Assembly (NCBI RefSeq): GCF_003946405.1
Contig: NZ_RHOG01000011.1
Coordinates: 1-64,000 of the forward strand
Length of the DNA stretch: 64,000 nt
Reading direction: 5' to 3'
Source: Lacticaseibacillus yichunensis
GTDB taxonomy: Bacteria > Bacillota > Bacilli > Lactobacillales > Lactobacillaceae
The position numbers were made by a program, and so were the translations under genes. Below the pieces are notes generated by a model. The model searched no databases. It saw only the letters and a program-made list of their open reading frames with translations, and was not told the origin of the DNA. Positions 1 to 8,810 of this stretch are shown here, piece after piece (positions within the stretch are counted from its first letter, which is position 1; every line of letters begins with the position of its first letter).

Positions 1-27
1 AAGCCCTCTAAGCCCTCTAAGCCCTTA
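1..27. repeat. Tandem 9-bp direct repeats at window edge
   Basis: Three copies of AAGCCCTCT (the third ends TTA) lie head to tail at 1-9, 10-18 and 19-27. The array may continue beyond the window edge. No function is evident. Confidence 0.5.
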
Positions 28-34
28 AGATAAC

Positions 35-57
35 AAAAAGCCCCCTCAAAAGAGGAG
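35..57 (-). terminator. Second Rho-independent terminator, minus strand
   Basis: Read on the minus strand, CTCCTC-TTTT-GAGGGG forms a 6-bp stem (one G-U) followed closely by five T. It sits just past the terminator at 107-139, so it looks like a back-up terminator for the structured RNA. Confidence 0.45.
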
Positions 58-106
58 ACCCATAAAAGCTTAAAACATAAAACCAACACCATTTGACAAA
101 TTTCCT

Positions 107-139
107 AAAAAAAACGCCTCCCCAGTGCACGAGGAGGCG
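107..139 (-). terminator. Rho-independent terminator of the 5-prime-edge RNA
   Basis: Arms CGCCTCC (115-121) and GGAGGCG (133-139) are perfectly complementary. On the minus strand they are followed by an eight-T run (107-114). Confidence 0.8.
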
Positions 140-367
140 CCTCCGCTGTGTTGTCCACCGCTATGGAACACCGACGATACCGGTTCGGGTCGGTGCCGCG
201 CGGATCAGGCGCGAGCCCGTCTTCCTTGAATCACGGCGATGCCGGGTCGCTGCCGCCCGCCTCCTGTGGTAAGCCCAAGACAGAGGCCCACAGGAGGCAA
301 ACAACAACCGAAAGACGATGCAAAAGCATGTCGGTGCGACCTGATCAAGGCGATGCACCGAGGTTCC
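107..367 (-). ncRNA. Candidate structured non-coding RNA, about 260 nt
   Basis: The segment between the sigma-A-type promoter at 374-402 and the terminator at 107-139 has no plausible gene; the open frame across it has no ribosome site and a non-protein-like composition. It holds several strong hairpins on the minus strand: TCGGTGC/GCACCGA near the 5-prime end, an 11-bp stem GCCTCCTGTGG/CCACAGGAGGC in the middle, and CACCGAC/GTCGGTG near the 3-prime end. I do not see the hallmark motifs of tmRNA, RNase P RNA, SRP RNA or a T-box. A 6S-like or lactobacillus-specific RNA is possible but unproven. It could also be a leader for a gene left of the window. Confidence 0.5.
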
Positions 368-373
368 AGGATG

Positions 374-402
374 ATTATAACCGTCCCTGTTGGCGGTGTC
401 GA
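374..402 (-). promoter_or_regulatory. Sigma-A-type promoter of the structured RNA
   Basis: On the minus strand TCGACA (397-402), a 17-bp spacer and TATAAT (374-379) are close to consensus. The predicted start is near 367. Confidence 0.65.
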
Positions 403-668
403 GTTTTAAGAACTGAAACACCACTTCTGAAATTGACCTTATCAAACCTGCGCCAAAATAATTCGAGCCAAAGGTAGAAAGTTATTTATTGTGAGCATAT
501 GTGTATTTATATCAGCAAATATTTTTCTTTATACGTTCTTTTAAAGCAAGCCCCTCTGGTATACTGGTTCCACATAGTATAGCGGTGATCCCCAGGAGGA
601 GATGATGCCAATGCAGTGAATCATTCTGCAAGCGCTGAAAGCTTTGAGAAAGGAGGATCTTTGTCCCT

Positions 669-821
669 GTGGCCCATTCGGTCATAGAGGCTCTCGCATT
701 CGCGCTGACCCTGGTTTCCCTGCTTCGGCAGCTGCTAGGAGAAGGCCTGGGGTTGCTGATCATTTCGGCCGCCTGCATTTTGGCTTGGCGCGATCTTGTG
801 AGAGCTTGGCGAGCCAAGTAG
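669..821 (+). CDS. Small TxpA/holin-like toxin candidate (50 aa)
   Basis: A 50-residue hydrophobic protein starts at GTG 669 (VAHSVIEALAFALTLV...) and ends WRDLVRAWRAK at TAG 819-821. The core SVIEALAFALTLVSLL resembles the N-terminal membrane segment of TxpA/BsrG-type toxins and the small holin-like toxins annotated in lactobacilli, followed by a basic tail. A strong AAAGGAGG (649-656) lies 12 nt upstream of GTG, a little far; a nearer TTG (661) opens only eight codons. A second AGGAGG at 595-600 precedes a 5-codon peptide (MMPMQ) at 602. An antisense RNA appears to converge from the opposite strand, as in txpA/ratA. The family call is by motif resemblance only. Confidence 0.45.
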   Translation: MAHSVIEALAFALTLVSLLRQLLGEGLGLLIISAACILAWRDLVRAWRAK

Positions 822-831
822 CTCGACGGTC

Positions 832-873
832 ACAAAAAGCCGCTCACAATTCCAAGAGTTAGCGGCTTTTTGT
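832..873. terminator. Bidirectional terminator after the toxin-like ORF
   Basis: Perfect 13-bp arms (832-844 and 861-873) flank a 16-nt loop, with T runs on both strands. It could end the toxin mRNA (+) and the antisense RNA (-). Confidence 0.85.
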
Positions 874-923
874 CGTATTAACACAATGGGATCACCATAC
901 TGTGAGAGAGTTTACTCTCGAAG

Positions 924-949
924 GCGCGGTTGCAGCCGCGCTCTTTTTG
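924..949 (+). terminator. Second plus-strand terminator
   Basis: GCGCGG/CCGCGC stem (924-941) followed by TCTTTTTGT on the plus strand. It has no T run on the minus strand, so it would not stop the antisense RNA. Confidence 0.65.
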
Positions 950-971
950 TCTGGTCATCATCTCTACAACT

Positions 972-1000
972 AGAGTAACACGGGCACCCGCAATTGTCAC
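972..1000 (-). promoter_or_regulatory. Promoter for the antisense RNA
   Basis: Minus strand GTGACA (995-1000), a 17-bp spacer and TACTCT (972-977), just beyond the 3-prime end of the HAD gene. Confidence 0.4.
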
Positions 1001-1045
1001 CAGGAGTGTCGGCACAGCACACACCGCCACCGACCGACACGCTCT

Positions 1046-1861
1046 TCAATCCCCCAACACCAATGACGCCAGTGCCTTGGCAATGCCATCCTCGTCATTA
1101 GAGGCGGTGACCACATCGGCATGTGCTTTCGCCACATCTGTCCCGTTGCCCATCGCGACCGCGGTGCCCACTGCATCAAACATCGCGAGGTCGTTTTCTT
1201 CATCGCCAAACGCCATCATTTCCCCGGGCAAAACACCGAGCTGTTCACCCAGCGCAAGAAGCGCCTTCCCCTTATCGATGCCAAGCGCCATCACCTCCAA
1301 AAATTGGCGGCCGGCGCGGATGACGGAAAAGCGCGGCGAAAATGCCACCCGCACCGCATTTTCCGCCGCATCGAGCTGGGCTTCCGTACCCACAAAGACG
1401 CCCTTGGCAATGGCAAAATTGGCTGGCATTTCACTAGGCTCCCGAACCAGCACACCGGCACGATTTTCATAGGCTTGGACGACGATCATTGGGTCGATGT
1501 CGCGGTCGGCGGTGATGATGGTGCTTTGCGGATTCACCACATTGAACGGCAGTCGATGCGCCGCGGCGAACTCGGTCATCGCCACATAGCCGGCGTGGTC
1601 GATGAGGTGGCTGATGACGAGGCGCCCGCTGACCGTTTCGGTGACGGTGCCATTGTAGGTCACCACATACTGGTCGTCGCCGGTCACGCCCAGCTCGGCC
1701 AAAAACGGCGCGACGCCTGCCAGCGGGCGCCCGGTACACAAGACGATCTTGAGCCCGCGCGCCAGGCACTTGCGCACCGCGGCGATGGTGCTGGGCAGAA
1801 TGACCTTGGCCGAGGACAGGAGCGTATCGCCGATGTCAAACGCAATGAGCTTGATGGTCAT
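1046..1861 (-). CDS. HAD-superfamily (Cof-type, IIB) sugar-phosphatase-like hydrolase
   Basis: A 271-residue cytoplasmic protein. The start MTIKLIAFD at 1861 has AAGGAG eight nt upstream; the open frame runs further 5-prime but that part has no ribosome site and crosses a palindrome. Motif I at residues 8-14 reads FDIGDTL and motif IV near the C-terminus reads GDEENDLAMF, typical of Cof-type phosphatases. Oddly, motif I has Gly at the position of the usual second Asp (DxD becomes DIGD), so the general acid may be missing or shifted. These enzymes commonly dephosphorylate sugar phosphates or flavin intermediates; the substrate cannot be told. It is monocistronic. Confidence 0.8.
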   Translation of the reverse strand: MTIKLIAFDIGDTLLSSAKVILPSTIAAVRKCLARGLKIVLCTGRPLAGVAPFLAELGVTGDDQYVVTYNGTVTETVSGRLVISHLIDHAGYVAMTEFAAAHRLPFNVVNPQSTIITADRDIDPMIVVQAYENRAGVLVREPSEMPANFAIAKGVFVGTEAQLDAAENAVRVAFSPRFSVIRAGRQFLEVMALGIDKGKALLALGEQLGVLPGEMMAFGDEENDLAMFDAVGTAVAMGNGTDVAKAHADVVTASNDEDGIAKALASLVLGD

Positions 1862-1990
1862 GGGAATCTCCTTAACGTGTTTGGACGTGTTTCTTCTATT
1901 ATACAAGAAAAGGCTTGTCGAAAAATTGCGCTGAAAGTCACACAACGAAAGCGCGCTTTGACGAAATGTCGCGATTTTGTGTGTCAAGCT

Positions 1991-2035
1991 GACCTTCAAT
2001 TCTTCGAAAACGCGATTATCGAAGAATTGAAGGTC
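1991..2035. repeat. Long perfect inverted repeat (17-bp arms, 11-nt loop)
   Basis: Arms 1991-2007 and 2019-2035 are perfectly complementary. The surroundings (1920-2110) are AT-richer than the flanks and contain several AAAATCGC/GCGATTTT words in both orientations. It lies between the HAD gene and the right end of the IS element. The stem has no T run, so it is not an obvious terminator. Confidence 0.85.
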
Positions 2036-2200
2036 AAAATCGCCGGTCAATTGTCGCAAAATCGCATTTTCGCAAAATTGCCCGTGAAATCTGTCAACCA
2101 TTTCTCCGATTTCGGACATTTCTGCGAGACCTCGATGCATTTTTAACGAGAACAACCCAGCGAGATGTAGAAGTACAACCCGCATTCTATTTCCAGCAGA

Positions 2201-2345
2201 GTGAACTACTCGGCCATAAATGACCGAGCTTCTGGGAACACCGCTGACTTACACATCCAGCACTAAGCTTTTTGTGCAGAGGTTACGGCTATTGACCAAG
2301 GCGCGTCCCGCGCCACAAACCCTATCAGGTTTTAAACTGTTTGTT
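2201..2345 (-). ncRNA. Predicted omega RNA (reRNA) scaffold at the right end
   Basis: In TnpB systems the guide RNA comes from the 3-prime end of tnpB and the right end of the element. Downstream of the tnpB stop (2332) the minus strand forms GGCGCGGGACGCGCC and CTCGG..CCGAG hairpins. The bases following the element (2200 down to about 2181) would serve as guide. Placement rests on known family architecture. Confidence 0.4.
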
Positions 2346-3486
2346 GCTCAGCCGCCAAGATATTCTTAGCGGCGTTAATATCACGATCATGGCGCGTGCC
2401 ACACTGTGGGCACGTCCATTCGCGCACGTCTAGCTCGTGTTTTCCGTCGTCGTAACCGCAATTTGAACAGCGTTGCGAGGTTTTGTATGGCGATACCACC
2501 ACAACCTGTTTACCATACCAGGCCGCCTTGTACTCAAGCATCAGGCGTAATTCCCGCCAGGACTGGTTCACGATGGCACGAGCCAGCTTATGATTATGCA
2601 GGAGGCCCTTGGTTTTCAGGTCTTCTAGCTTGATCAGGTCATACTGGCGTATAAGAATCGTGCTGAGCTTCTGGAGATAGTCACGACGTTGGTTGGCTTC
2701 CTTCGCGCTGTATTTGGCCACCATGCGCTTAGCCTTCAGATAGTTTTTGAAGTCACTGAGTTGCCGCGGGGCTTCCAGCTTAAGGTGGCGGTCCCAAGCG
2801 ATTTCCTTTTCGGCTTGTGCACGCCGGCGAGCCAGGCGTTTTTCCCAGTAGTGTTTTTTCTTGGCGTTAGCCTTGTCGAAACGTTTGGTGGGATACTTCA
2901 TGCCGTCACTGGTGATGACCAGGTCTGCGATTCCCATGTCTAGTCCAACCGCTGCCTCGCTCTTCGGCCACGATTCCAGTTCAACTTCCGCAACCACTAG
3001 AACGTAATAATTGTCCACGCGGTCGCGCACCACCGTGGCAGTTTTGATTTCACCAACTGGGCGCTGCCCCGTACGGAACAGGATCGGGCCCAGCTTTGGC
3101 ATGCGCAAATGGGTTGCATCGGTAAGCACAATATTGCCGTTGACCGCATTGGCTCGGTACGTTGGCTTAGCGAAGCGCCGTGCTTTGAACTTGGGGTATC
3201 CGGCCTGTTTTTTGAACAGTTTCTGAAACGCTAAGTGCAGGTTGTGACTGACCGCAATCAGACTAGTCGCATCGGCTTCTTTGAGCCAGGGATACTGCTG
3301 TTTGAGTGGCTTGATCAAGTAGTTCATCTGAAACTCATTGAGATACTTACCGCCATTATCGTGGCGCTGAATTTGCATGTTGAGTAGTTCATTCCACACG
3401 AAGCGGCATATACCGAAGTTGCGTTCGATCTGTTGGCGCTGCGTTGCGTTTGGATAGATGCGCAGCTTAAAGCTCTTCATGGTCAA
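2332..3486 (-). CDS. tnpB: TnpB RNA-guided nuclease of IS200/IS605
   Basis: 384 residues, the normal length for TnpB. RuvC-type catalytic residues are visible: D183 in GLDMGIADL, E288 in LIKLEDL, and D369 in DRDINAAKN. A zinc ribbon (C340, C343, C359, C362; CSNCG..CPQCG) sits between RuvC II and III. The N-terminal OrfB helix-turn-helix region is complete. No frameshift or stop is seen, so it should be active. TnpB proteins cleave DNA next to a transposon-adjacent motif using an RNA from the element end, favouring retention of the element. The start ATG at 3486 overlaps the end of tnpA by 20 bp, consistent with coupled translation. Confidence 0.92.
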   Translation of the reverse strand: MTMKSFKLRIYPNATQRQQIERNFGICRFVWNELLNMQIQRHDNGGKYLNEFQMNYLIKPLKQQYPWLKEADATSLIAVSHNLHLAFQKLFKKQAGYPKFKARRFAKPTYRANAVNGNIVLTDATHLRMPKLGPILFRTGQRPVGEIKTATVVRDRVDNYYVLVVAEVELESWPKSEAAVGLDMGIADLVITSDGMKYPTKRFDKANAKKKHYWEKRLARRRAQAEKEIAWDRHLKLEAPRQLSDFKNYLKAKRMVAKYSAKEANQRRDYLQKLSTILIRQYDLIKLEDLKTKGLLHNHKLARAIVNQSWRELRLMLEYKAAWYGKQVVVVSPYKTSQRCSNCGYDDGKHELDVREWTCPQCGTRHDRDINAAKNILAAEQQTV

Positions 3487-3919
3487 TTATCTGCACCGCC
3501 TTACTCCGTTGATCATCAATGTATTTAGCAACAGCCTCCTGGTTCGTTGTTCCGATACTCTCGACGTAGTAGCTGGGTGACCACAGGTGACGCCCTTGGT
3601 GTTTCCAATAGCTTCGTTGAAGTTCGGGACACTCAACGAACATTTGACGAGCCGAAATACCCTTTAACCACCGAACGATGTTAGTCACCGACAATTTCGG
3701 CGGTGCACTCACCAACAAATGAACGTGGTCATCCTTACCAATCTCCATATGGTCGATACTGAACCCATATTGTGCGGCGACCTCATAGAGGATTCGCTTA
3801 AGCACAGCTTCGACGTTTCCTTTCAGAACGCGGTTTCGGTATTTAGTGCCCCAAATGAGGTGGTAATTGAGATTATAGACAGATGTTCTACCATACGTGA
3901 CACGTTTAGTATCCTTCAT
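3467..3919 (-). CDS. tnpA: IS200/IS605 Y1 single-strand transposase
   Basis: 150 residues, full length for a REP-type/Y1 HUH transposase. The HUH motif is DHVHLLV (H65, H67). The likely catalytic tyrosine is Y133 in EAVAKYIDDQ. It would cut and join single-stranded transposon ends during peel-and-paste transposition. The start is ATG 3919 with no good ribosome site; the -10 box lies only eight nt upstream, so translation is probably weak, as is usual for this family. Confidence 0.93.
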   Translation of the reverse strand: MKDTKRVTYGRTSVYNLNYHLIWGTKYRNRVLKGNVEAVLKRILYEVAAQYGFSIDHMEIGKDDHVHLLVSAPPKLSVTNIVRWLKGISARQMFVECPELQRSYWKHQGRHLWSPSYYVESIGTTNQEAVAKYIDDQRSKAVQIIDHEEL

Positions 3920-3926
3920 ACTAGTA

Positions 3927-3956
3927 ATTATAGCATGGCATCTTGTACCATGTGAA
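3927..3956 (-). promoter_or_regulatory. tnpA promoter at the IS left end
   Basis: Minus strand TTCACA (3951-3956), 18-bp spacer, TATAAT (3927-3932). The spacer holds the left-end hairpin. If the element begins at 3951, most of the -35 box is supplied by the target DNA. Confidence 0.5.
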
Positions 3957-3972
3957 GAGTGCCTGGGACACA

Positions 3973-4020
3973 GAAAAAGGGCAATTCATCACGTCCTTGA
4001 AAGAACGTGTTTCCTTGCCC
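3973..4020 (-). terminator. Second terminator downstream of GH31
   Basis: On the minus strand GGGCAA..TTGCCC with an inner CACGT..ACGTG stem is followed by TTTTT. Confidence 0.6.
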
Positions 4021-4026
4021 TAATTC

Positions 4027-4065
4027 AAAAAAATGCCCGCCATGTTGGAAGGCACATAGCGGGCA
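4027..4065 (-). terminator. Rho-independent terminator of the GH31 gene
   Basis: TGCCCGC (4034-4040) pairs with GCGGGCA (4059-4065), followed by seven T on the minus strand, 17 nt past the stop codon. Confidence 0.85.
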
Positions 4066-4081
4066 GTCACAATCAAAATCG

Positions 4082-6076
4082 TTAGCCGAGCTTCTTAAAC
4101 ACTGGAATCCGCTCGATTGGGGCCGCGGCTGTCACAGTCTGGCCGCCCTCAAAGGTCTCGTGGGTATCGACATTCTCCCACTTGCCAGCTGGCAGATAGA
4201 CGTCGCGCTCGCGCTGGCCGAGCGTCAAGATCGGGGCCACGAGATAATCGGCGCCGAACATATACTGGTCGGCCAGCTCCCAGGTTTTTCCATCGTCAGG
4301 GAATTCGTAGAACATGGTCCGCAACAGCGGCGACCCGTTCTCGGAGGCTTCCTGATACAGTTTTTCCAGGTAAGGCTTGAGGGCCCAGCGGGTGTCGAGC
4401 TGGTTGCGCAGAACCTTGTAGACGTCCTCACCGTAACTCCAGAGCTCGTTGTTGTGGCCGGTGTAGAGGCTGCCGCCGCCATGATCGGAGTCGGAAAGCG
4501 GCTTGATGTCATGCGGACCGCGATCGCCGTGCATGCGCAGGACCGGAGAATAAACGGCGAACTCGAACCAGCGCTGAAGCAGTTCCTTGAAGTCGGGATC
4601 CTGCCAGTCATCGGTCATGAAGCCGCCGACGTCTGTGGTCCACCACGGAATGCCGGCGAGGCCCATGTTCAGGCCGGCCGCGAGCTGATCGCGCAGGGCC
4701 GCAAAGGTGCTTGGGACATCCCCACTCCACACGAGGGTCGCCAGTTTTTGACTGCCGGCCCAAGCAGAGCGGACCAGCGCCAACTGTTTTTTATCCGGAT
4801 CGACCGTGCGTATGCCATCGACGAACGCCTTGACGTAGAGCTGCGGGTAGATGTTGGTGACTTCGAGTGCCGGGCCGAGGTAGTAACGGTAATTGTCATA
4901 ATCGTAGATCGCATAATCGGGCTCGGCATTATCCAGCCAAAACATGTCGATGCCGTAATCGTAATAATTCTGCTTGCACTTCTCCCAGATGAATTGGCGC
5001 GCCTCGGGGTTGGTGACGTCGATCTCCAGGCAATCGCCTTGGAAATCATAGGTCTGAATGCTGCCGCGCTCGGTGCGAATCAGATAGCCCTTGTCGAACA
5101 TCTCTTGGAAATTCTCGGACTTGCGGTCAACAGACGGCCAGACGGAAACAACGACTTTGGTGCCCATCGCGTGGAGCTCGTCGCACATTGCCTTGGGATC
5201 CGGCCAGTAGTCTTTGTCAAAATGCCAATCGCCTTGGCGCGTCCAGTGGAAGAAATCGATCACGATCACGTCCAGCGGAATGCCGAGCTGCTTGTAATGA
5301 CGGGCGACGTCGAGCACCTCGTCTTGGGTGCGGTAGCGCAGCTTGCACTGCCACAGCCCAAGGAGACTGCTGTCCATTTCCGGCGCGCGGCCGGTCACGG
5401 CGGTGTAGTTTGCAACGATCTGCTTCGGCGTGTCACCGACTGTGAACCAGTAATCCATTTCCTTGGTCGCGTCGCTGTGCCACTCAGTCTTGTTTTTGGC
5501 AAAATTTGCGGTGCCGATGCCTGGGTTGTTCCACAGCATGCCATAGCCGAGGCTGGAAACGGCGAACGGAATCGAGACCTGCGAATTGCGCTGGGCGAGC
5601 TCAAGCGTGCAGCCTTTCAGATCGAGATAGGGCTGTTGATACTGGCCCATCCCGTAGAACTTCTCACCGTCATTGGCGTTGAAGCGCACGGTCAGTCCGT
5701 AGTCCCCGCCGATGATCGGCTTCCAGTCGCGGTTAACGACCTTCATGCAGTAACTCTCGTCAGTCACGCTACCATCATAATTGCGATAATATTCGCGCAA
5801 CACTTCCTGGTCGTCCTTGAAAAATGTCAGCACGCCGCTTGGGGTGATGGTGATCTTCAGCCGACCATTTTGAATCGCGGCCGTCTTTTTCACCTCATCG
5901 ATCGTGACCAGCGCGGTCTGCGGTGCCAGCGATTCGCTGAGCGCCCAATTATTCCCGGTAAACGCCGGGTATTCCGTCGCCCGCACGCGTAAGGCATCTT
6001 TGCCCCACGCCTCGATGCGCAGGGTCTCGTTGCCATTTTTAGCGATCAGCGCATTTTTATCTTCTTGATAACGCAT
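4082..6076 (-). CDS. GH31 alpha-xylosidase / alpha-glucosidase
   Basis: 664 residues from ATG 6076, which has AAGGAGG eight nt upstream; the longer open frame to 6220 has no ribosome site. The GH31 (beta/alpha)8 barrel is complete: nucleophile D382 in DMFWLDNAEPD and probable acid/base D453 in WSGDVPST. The N-terminal beta-sandwich covers about residues 1-230. No signal peptide, so it is intracellular. The family includes alpha-glucosidases and alpha-xylosidases; the FWLDNAEP signature and the neighbourhood full of plant-glycan enzymes favour alpha-xylosidase, but this is inference. It is divergent from an AraC-type regulator with a 27-bp inverted repeat between them. Confidence 0.85.
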   Translation of the reverse strand: MRYQEDKNALIAKNGNETLRIEAWGKDALRVRATEYPAFTGNNWALSESLAPQTALVTIDEVKKTAAIQNGRLKITITPSGVLTFFKDDQEVLREYYRNYDGSVTDESYCMKVVNRDWKPIIGGDYGLTVRFNANDGEKFYGMGQYQQPYLDLKGCTLELAQRNSQVSIPFAVSSLGYGMLWNNPGIGTANFAKNKTEWHSDATKEMDYWFTVGDTPKQIVANYTAVTGRAPEMDSSLLGLWQCKLRYRTQDEVLDVARHYKQLGIPLDVIVIDFFHWTRQGDWHFDKDYWPDPKAMCDELHAMGTKVVVSVWPSVDRKSENFQEMFDKGYLIRTERGSIQTYDFQGDCLEIDVTNPEARQFIWEKCKQNYYDYGIDMFWLDNAEPDYAIYDYDNYRYYLGPALEVTNIYPQLYVKAFVDGIRTVDPDKKQLALVRSAWAGSQKLATLVWSGDVPSTFAALRDQLAAGLNMGLAGIPWWTTDVGGFMTDDWQDPDFKELLQRWFEFAVYSPVLRMHGDRGPHDIKPLSDSDHGGGSLYTGHNNELWSYGEDVYKVLRNQLDTRWALKPYLEKLYQEASENGSPLLRTMFYEFPDDGKTWELADQYMFGADYLVAPILTLGQRERDVYLPAGKWENVDTHETFEGGQTVTAAAPIERIPVFKKLG

Positions 6077-6117
6077 TTTTGTCCTCCTTAGACTTGTCGG
6101 AAAATTAACACGTTCTT

Positions 6118-6144
6118 GACGTTTGTTTCGTGGAATCAAACGTC
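6118..6144. promoter_or_regulatory. Inverted-repeat operator between GH31 and araC-type gene
   Basis: GACGTTTG and CAAACGTC (8-bp arms, 11-nt centre) lie just downstream of a TATAAT (minus strand, 6155-6160) facing GH31. It is a plausible binding site for the divergent AraC protein. Confidence 0.5.
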
Positions 6145-6232
6145 TATACTGTTTATTATAGTAAATGCGGCGGTGAAGGCTTGAAACGCTTTGCCCGTTT
6201 TCTAACACGATATTGCTCAAGGAGGCCTCTCA

Positions 6233-7114
6233 ATGGTTGATTCGACGCTACGTGAAACTGAACCGCACGGCACCGTTTTATTTCCACTGCGCGTGCATGA
6301 ATTCGCCAGCGACCCCGCAATTGTTGACCGGGTGCCGGCTCATTGGCATCCGGAAATCGAACTGCTTGTGATCACCGCTGGCCAAGCCGTTTTCCATCTC
6401 GACGGCATCAGCCGCCCCGTTGCCAAGGCCGACATCATTTTCGTTGCACCTGATCATCTGCATGCATTCACTGCCCCGGTTGGCACGCCCTTCGCCTTTT
6501 ATGCGGTGGTATTCGACCCGAGCCTTCTTGCCAGCAGCGTCGCCGATACGATTCAGACCCAGTACCTTGATCCGGTGCTACAAGGCGAACGGCGCATTCC
6601 GAGCGTGATCACGCCGCATCAGTTCTGGTATGAGACTCTTCTGATGACGCTAACGGTGATTCGCGAAGCCGATGCATCCGCAGCGCCTGGCTACGAGCTC
6701 ATGATCAAGGCGGAACTCTTCTTGGCCTGGCAGTTGCTGTTTGCCCACTCAAGCGGCTCCCCACGCGAGACGGCGCAAGACCCTTCACAGATCAGCTTGG
6801 TGAAGAACGTTTTGACCTATATTCGCACGCATTATGATCAGCCGCTATCCGCCGGCCTGCTCGCCCGCCAGTTTCACGTCAGCGAAAGCCATCTATGTCG
6901 CCTGTACAAAAAAAATACAAAGACGACCCTGACCACCAGCATCACTGCCGAGCGCCTGTCCCACGCGGCTGACCTGCTGAGGCACACAACGATGCCAATC
7001 AGCGAGGTCGCCTTGGCCTGCGGATTCGCGAACATCTCCTATTTCAATAAACGGTTCCGCGAACGGATGCAGCAAACACCCGGAGCCTATCGCGCGGCGC
7101 AGAGGCACCACTGA
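6233..7114 (+). CDS. AraC-family regulator with cupin sensor domain
   Basis: 293 residues; AGGAGG precedes ATG 6233 by nine nt. The N-terminal half (about 25-110) is a cupin-like AraC sensor fold (HWHPEIELL, DIIFVAPDHLHAF). The C-terminal 100 residues contain two helix-turn-helix motifs ending in the typical GFANISYFNKRFRERMQQTP. It probably responds to a sugar and controls the divergent GH31 gene through the inverted repeat at 6118-6144. The GH31 gene is its only close partner, so a local activator role is likely. Confidence 0.88.
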   Translation: MVDSTLRETEPHGTVLFPLRVHEFASDPAIVDRVPAHWHPEIELLVITAGQAVFHLDGISRPVAKADIIFVAPDHLHAFTAPVGTPFAFYAVVFDPSLLASSVADTIQTQYLDPVLQGERRIPSVITPHQFWYETLLMTLTVIREADASAAPGYELMIKAELFLAWQLLFAHSSGSPRETAQDPSQISLVKNVLTYIRTHYDQPLSAGLLARQFHVSESHLCRLYKKNTKTTLTTSITAERLSHAADLLRHTTMPISEVALACGFANISYFNKRFRERMQQTPGAYRAAQRHH

Positions 7115-7194
7115 AGCATGTTGCCAATGCATTTTGACCGAGGCACTTTGAGCCAGCTAGGCTGACGGACTCACGCCACGCGCTGCTCGGCGCA

Positions 7195-7246
7195 TCAAAA
7201 AACCGGGGCCGCTGCATGTATCTCTGCCGCAACGGCGCCGGTTTTG
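7195..7246. terminator. Bidirectional terminator between convergent genes
   Basis: AAAACCGG..CCGGTTTT stem with inner GGCCG/CGGC pairs serves the AraC gene (+) and the GH51 gene (-). Confidence 0.75.
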
Positions 7247-7295
7247 GCTTGTCTAGATGCTTGAGTCGGCGCTTCAATACCCTGTTCATCGCTTA

Positions 7296-8810
<1,515 letters not shown>

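Larger units (their letters stand above)
832..965 (-). ncRNA. Candidate antisense (type I antitoxin) RNA
   Basis: A minus-strand promoter at 972-1000 would produce an RNA of about 135 nt ending at the bidirectional hairpin 832-873. If the toxin mRNA reads on to the second plus-strand terminator at 924-949, the two RNAs share about 118 complementary nt at their 3-prime ends. That is the arrangement of txpA/ratA. Confidence 0.35.
2201..3951 (-). mobile_element. IS200/IS605-family insertion sequence, apparently complete
   Basis: Contains an intact Y1 transposase and an intact TnpB in the usual order, overlapping by 20 bp. No terminal inverted repeats are expected for this family. A subterminal hairpin CTCGG..CCGAG lies at 2209-2228 (right end). 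Another hairpin, CATGG..CCATG, lies at 3934-3952 (left end). Both putative boundaries abut TTCAC on the transposon strand (2201-2205 and 3952-3956), which suggests a TTCAC target. The ends are estimates, good to about 20 bp. Insertion is just downstream of the terminators of the GH31 gene. Confidence 0.75.

Noticed and set aside
1862-2185. N-terminal extension of the HAD gene (open frame to 2185)
   Set aside because: No ribosome site, crosses a 45-bp palindrome, and the internal ATG 1861 has a clear AAGGAG and the expected family start.
4007-5992. 661-codon plus-strand frame antisense to GH31
   Set aside because: A shadow of GH31 produced by GC-rich codons; no ribosome site and no protein family features.
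6165-6200. cre site TTGAAACGCTTTGC upstream of the AraC gene
   Set aside because: One base short of the cre spacing; no full match in any register.
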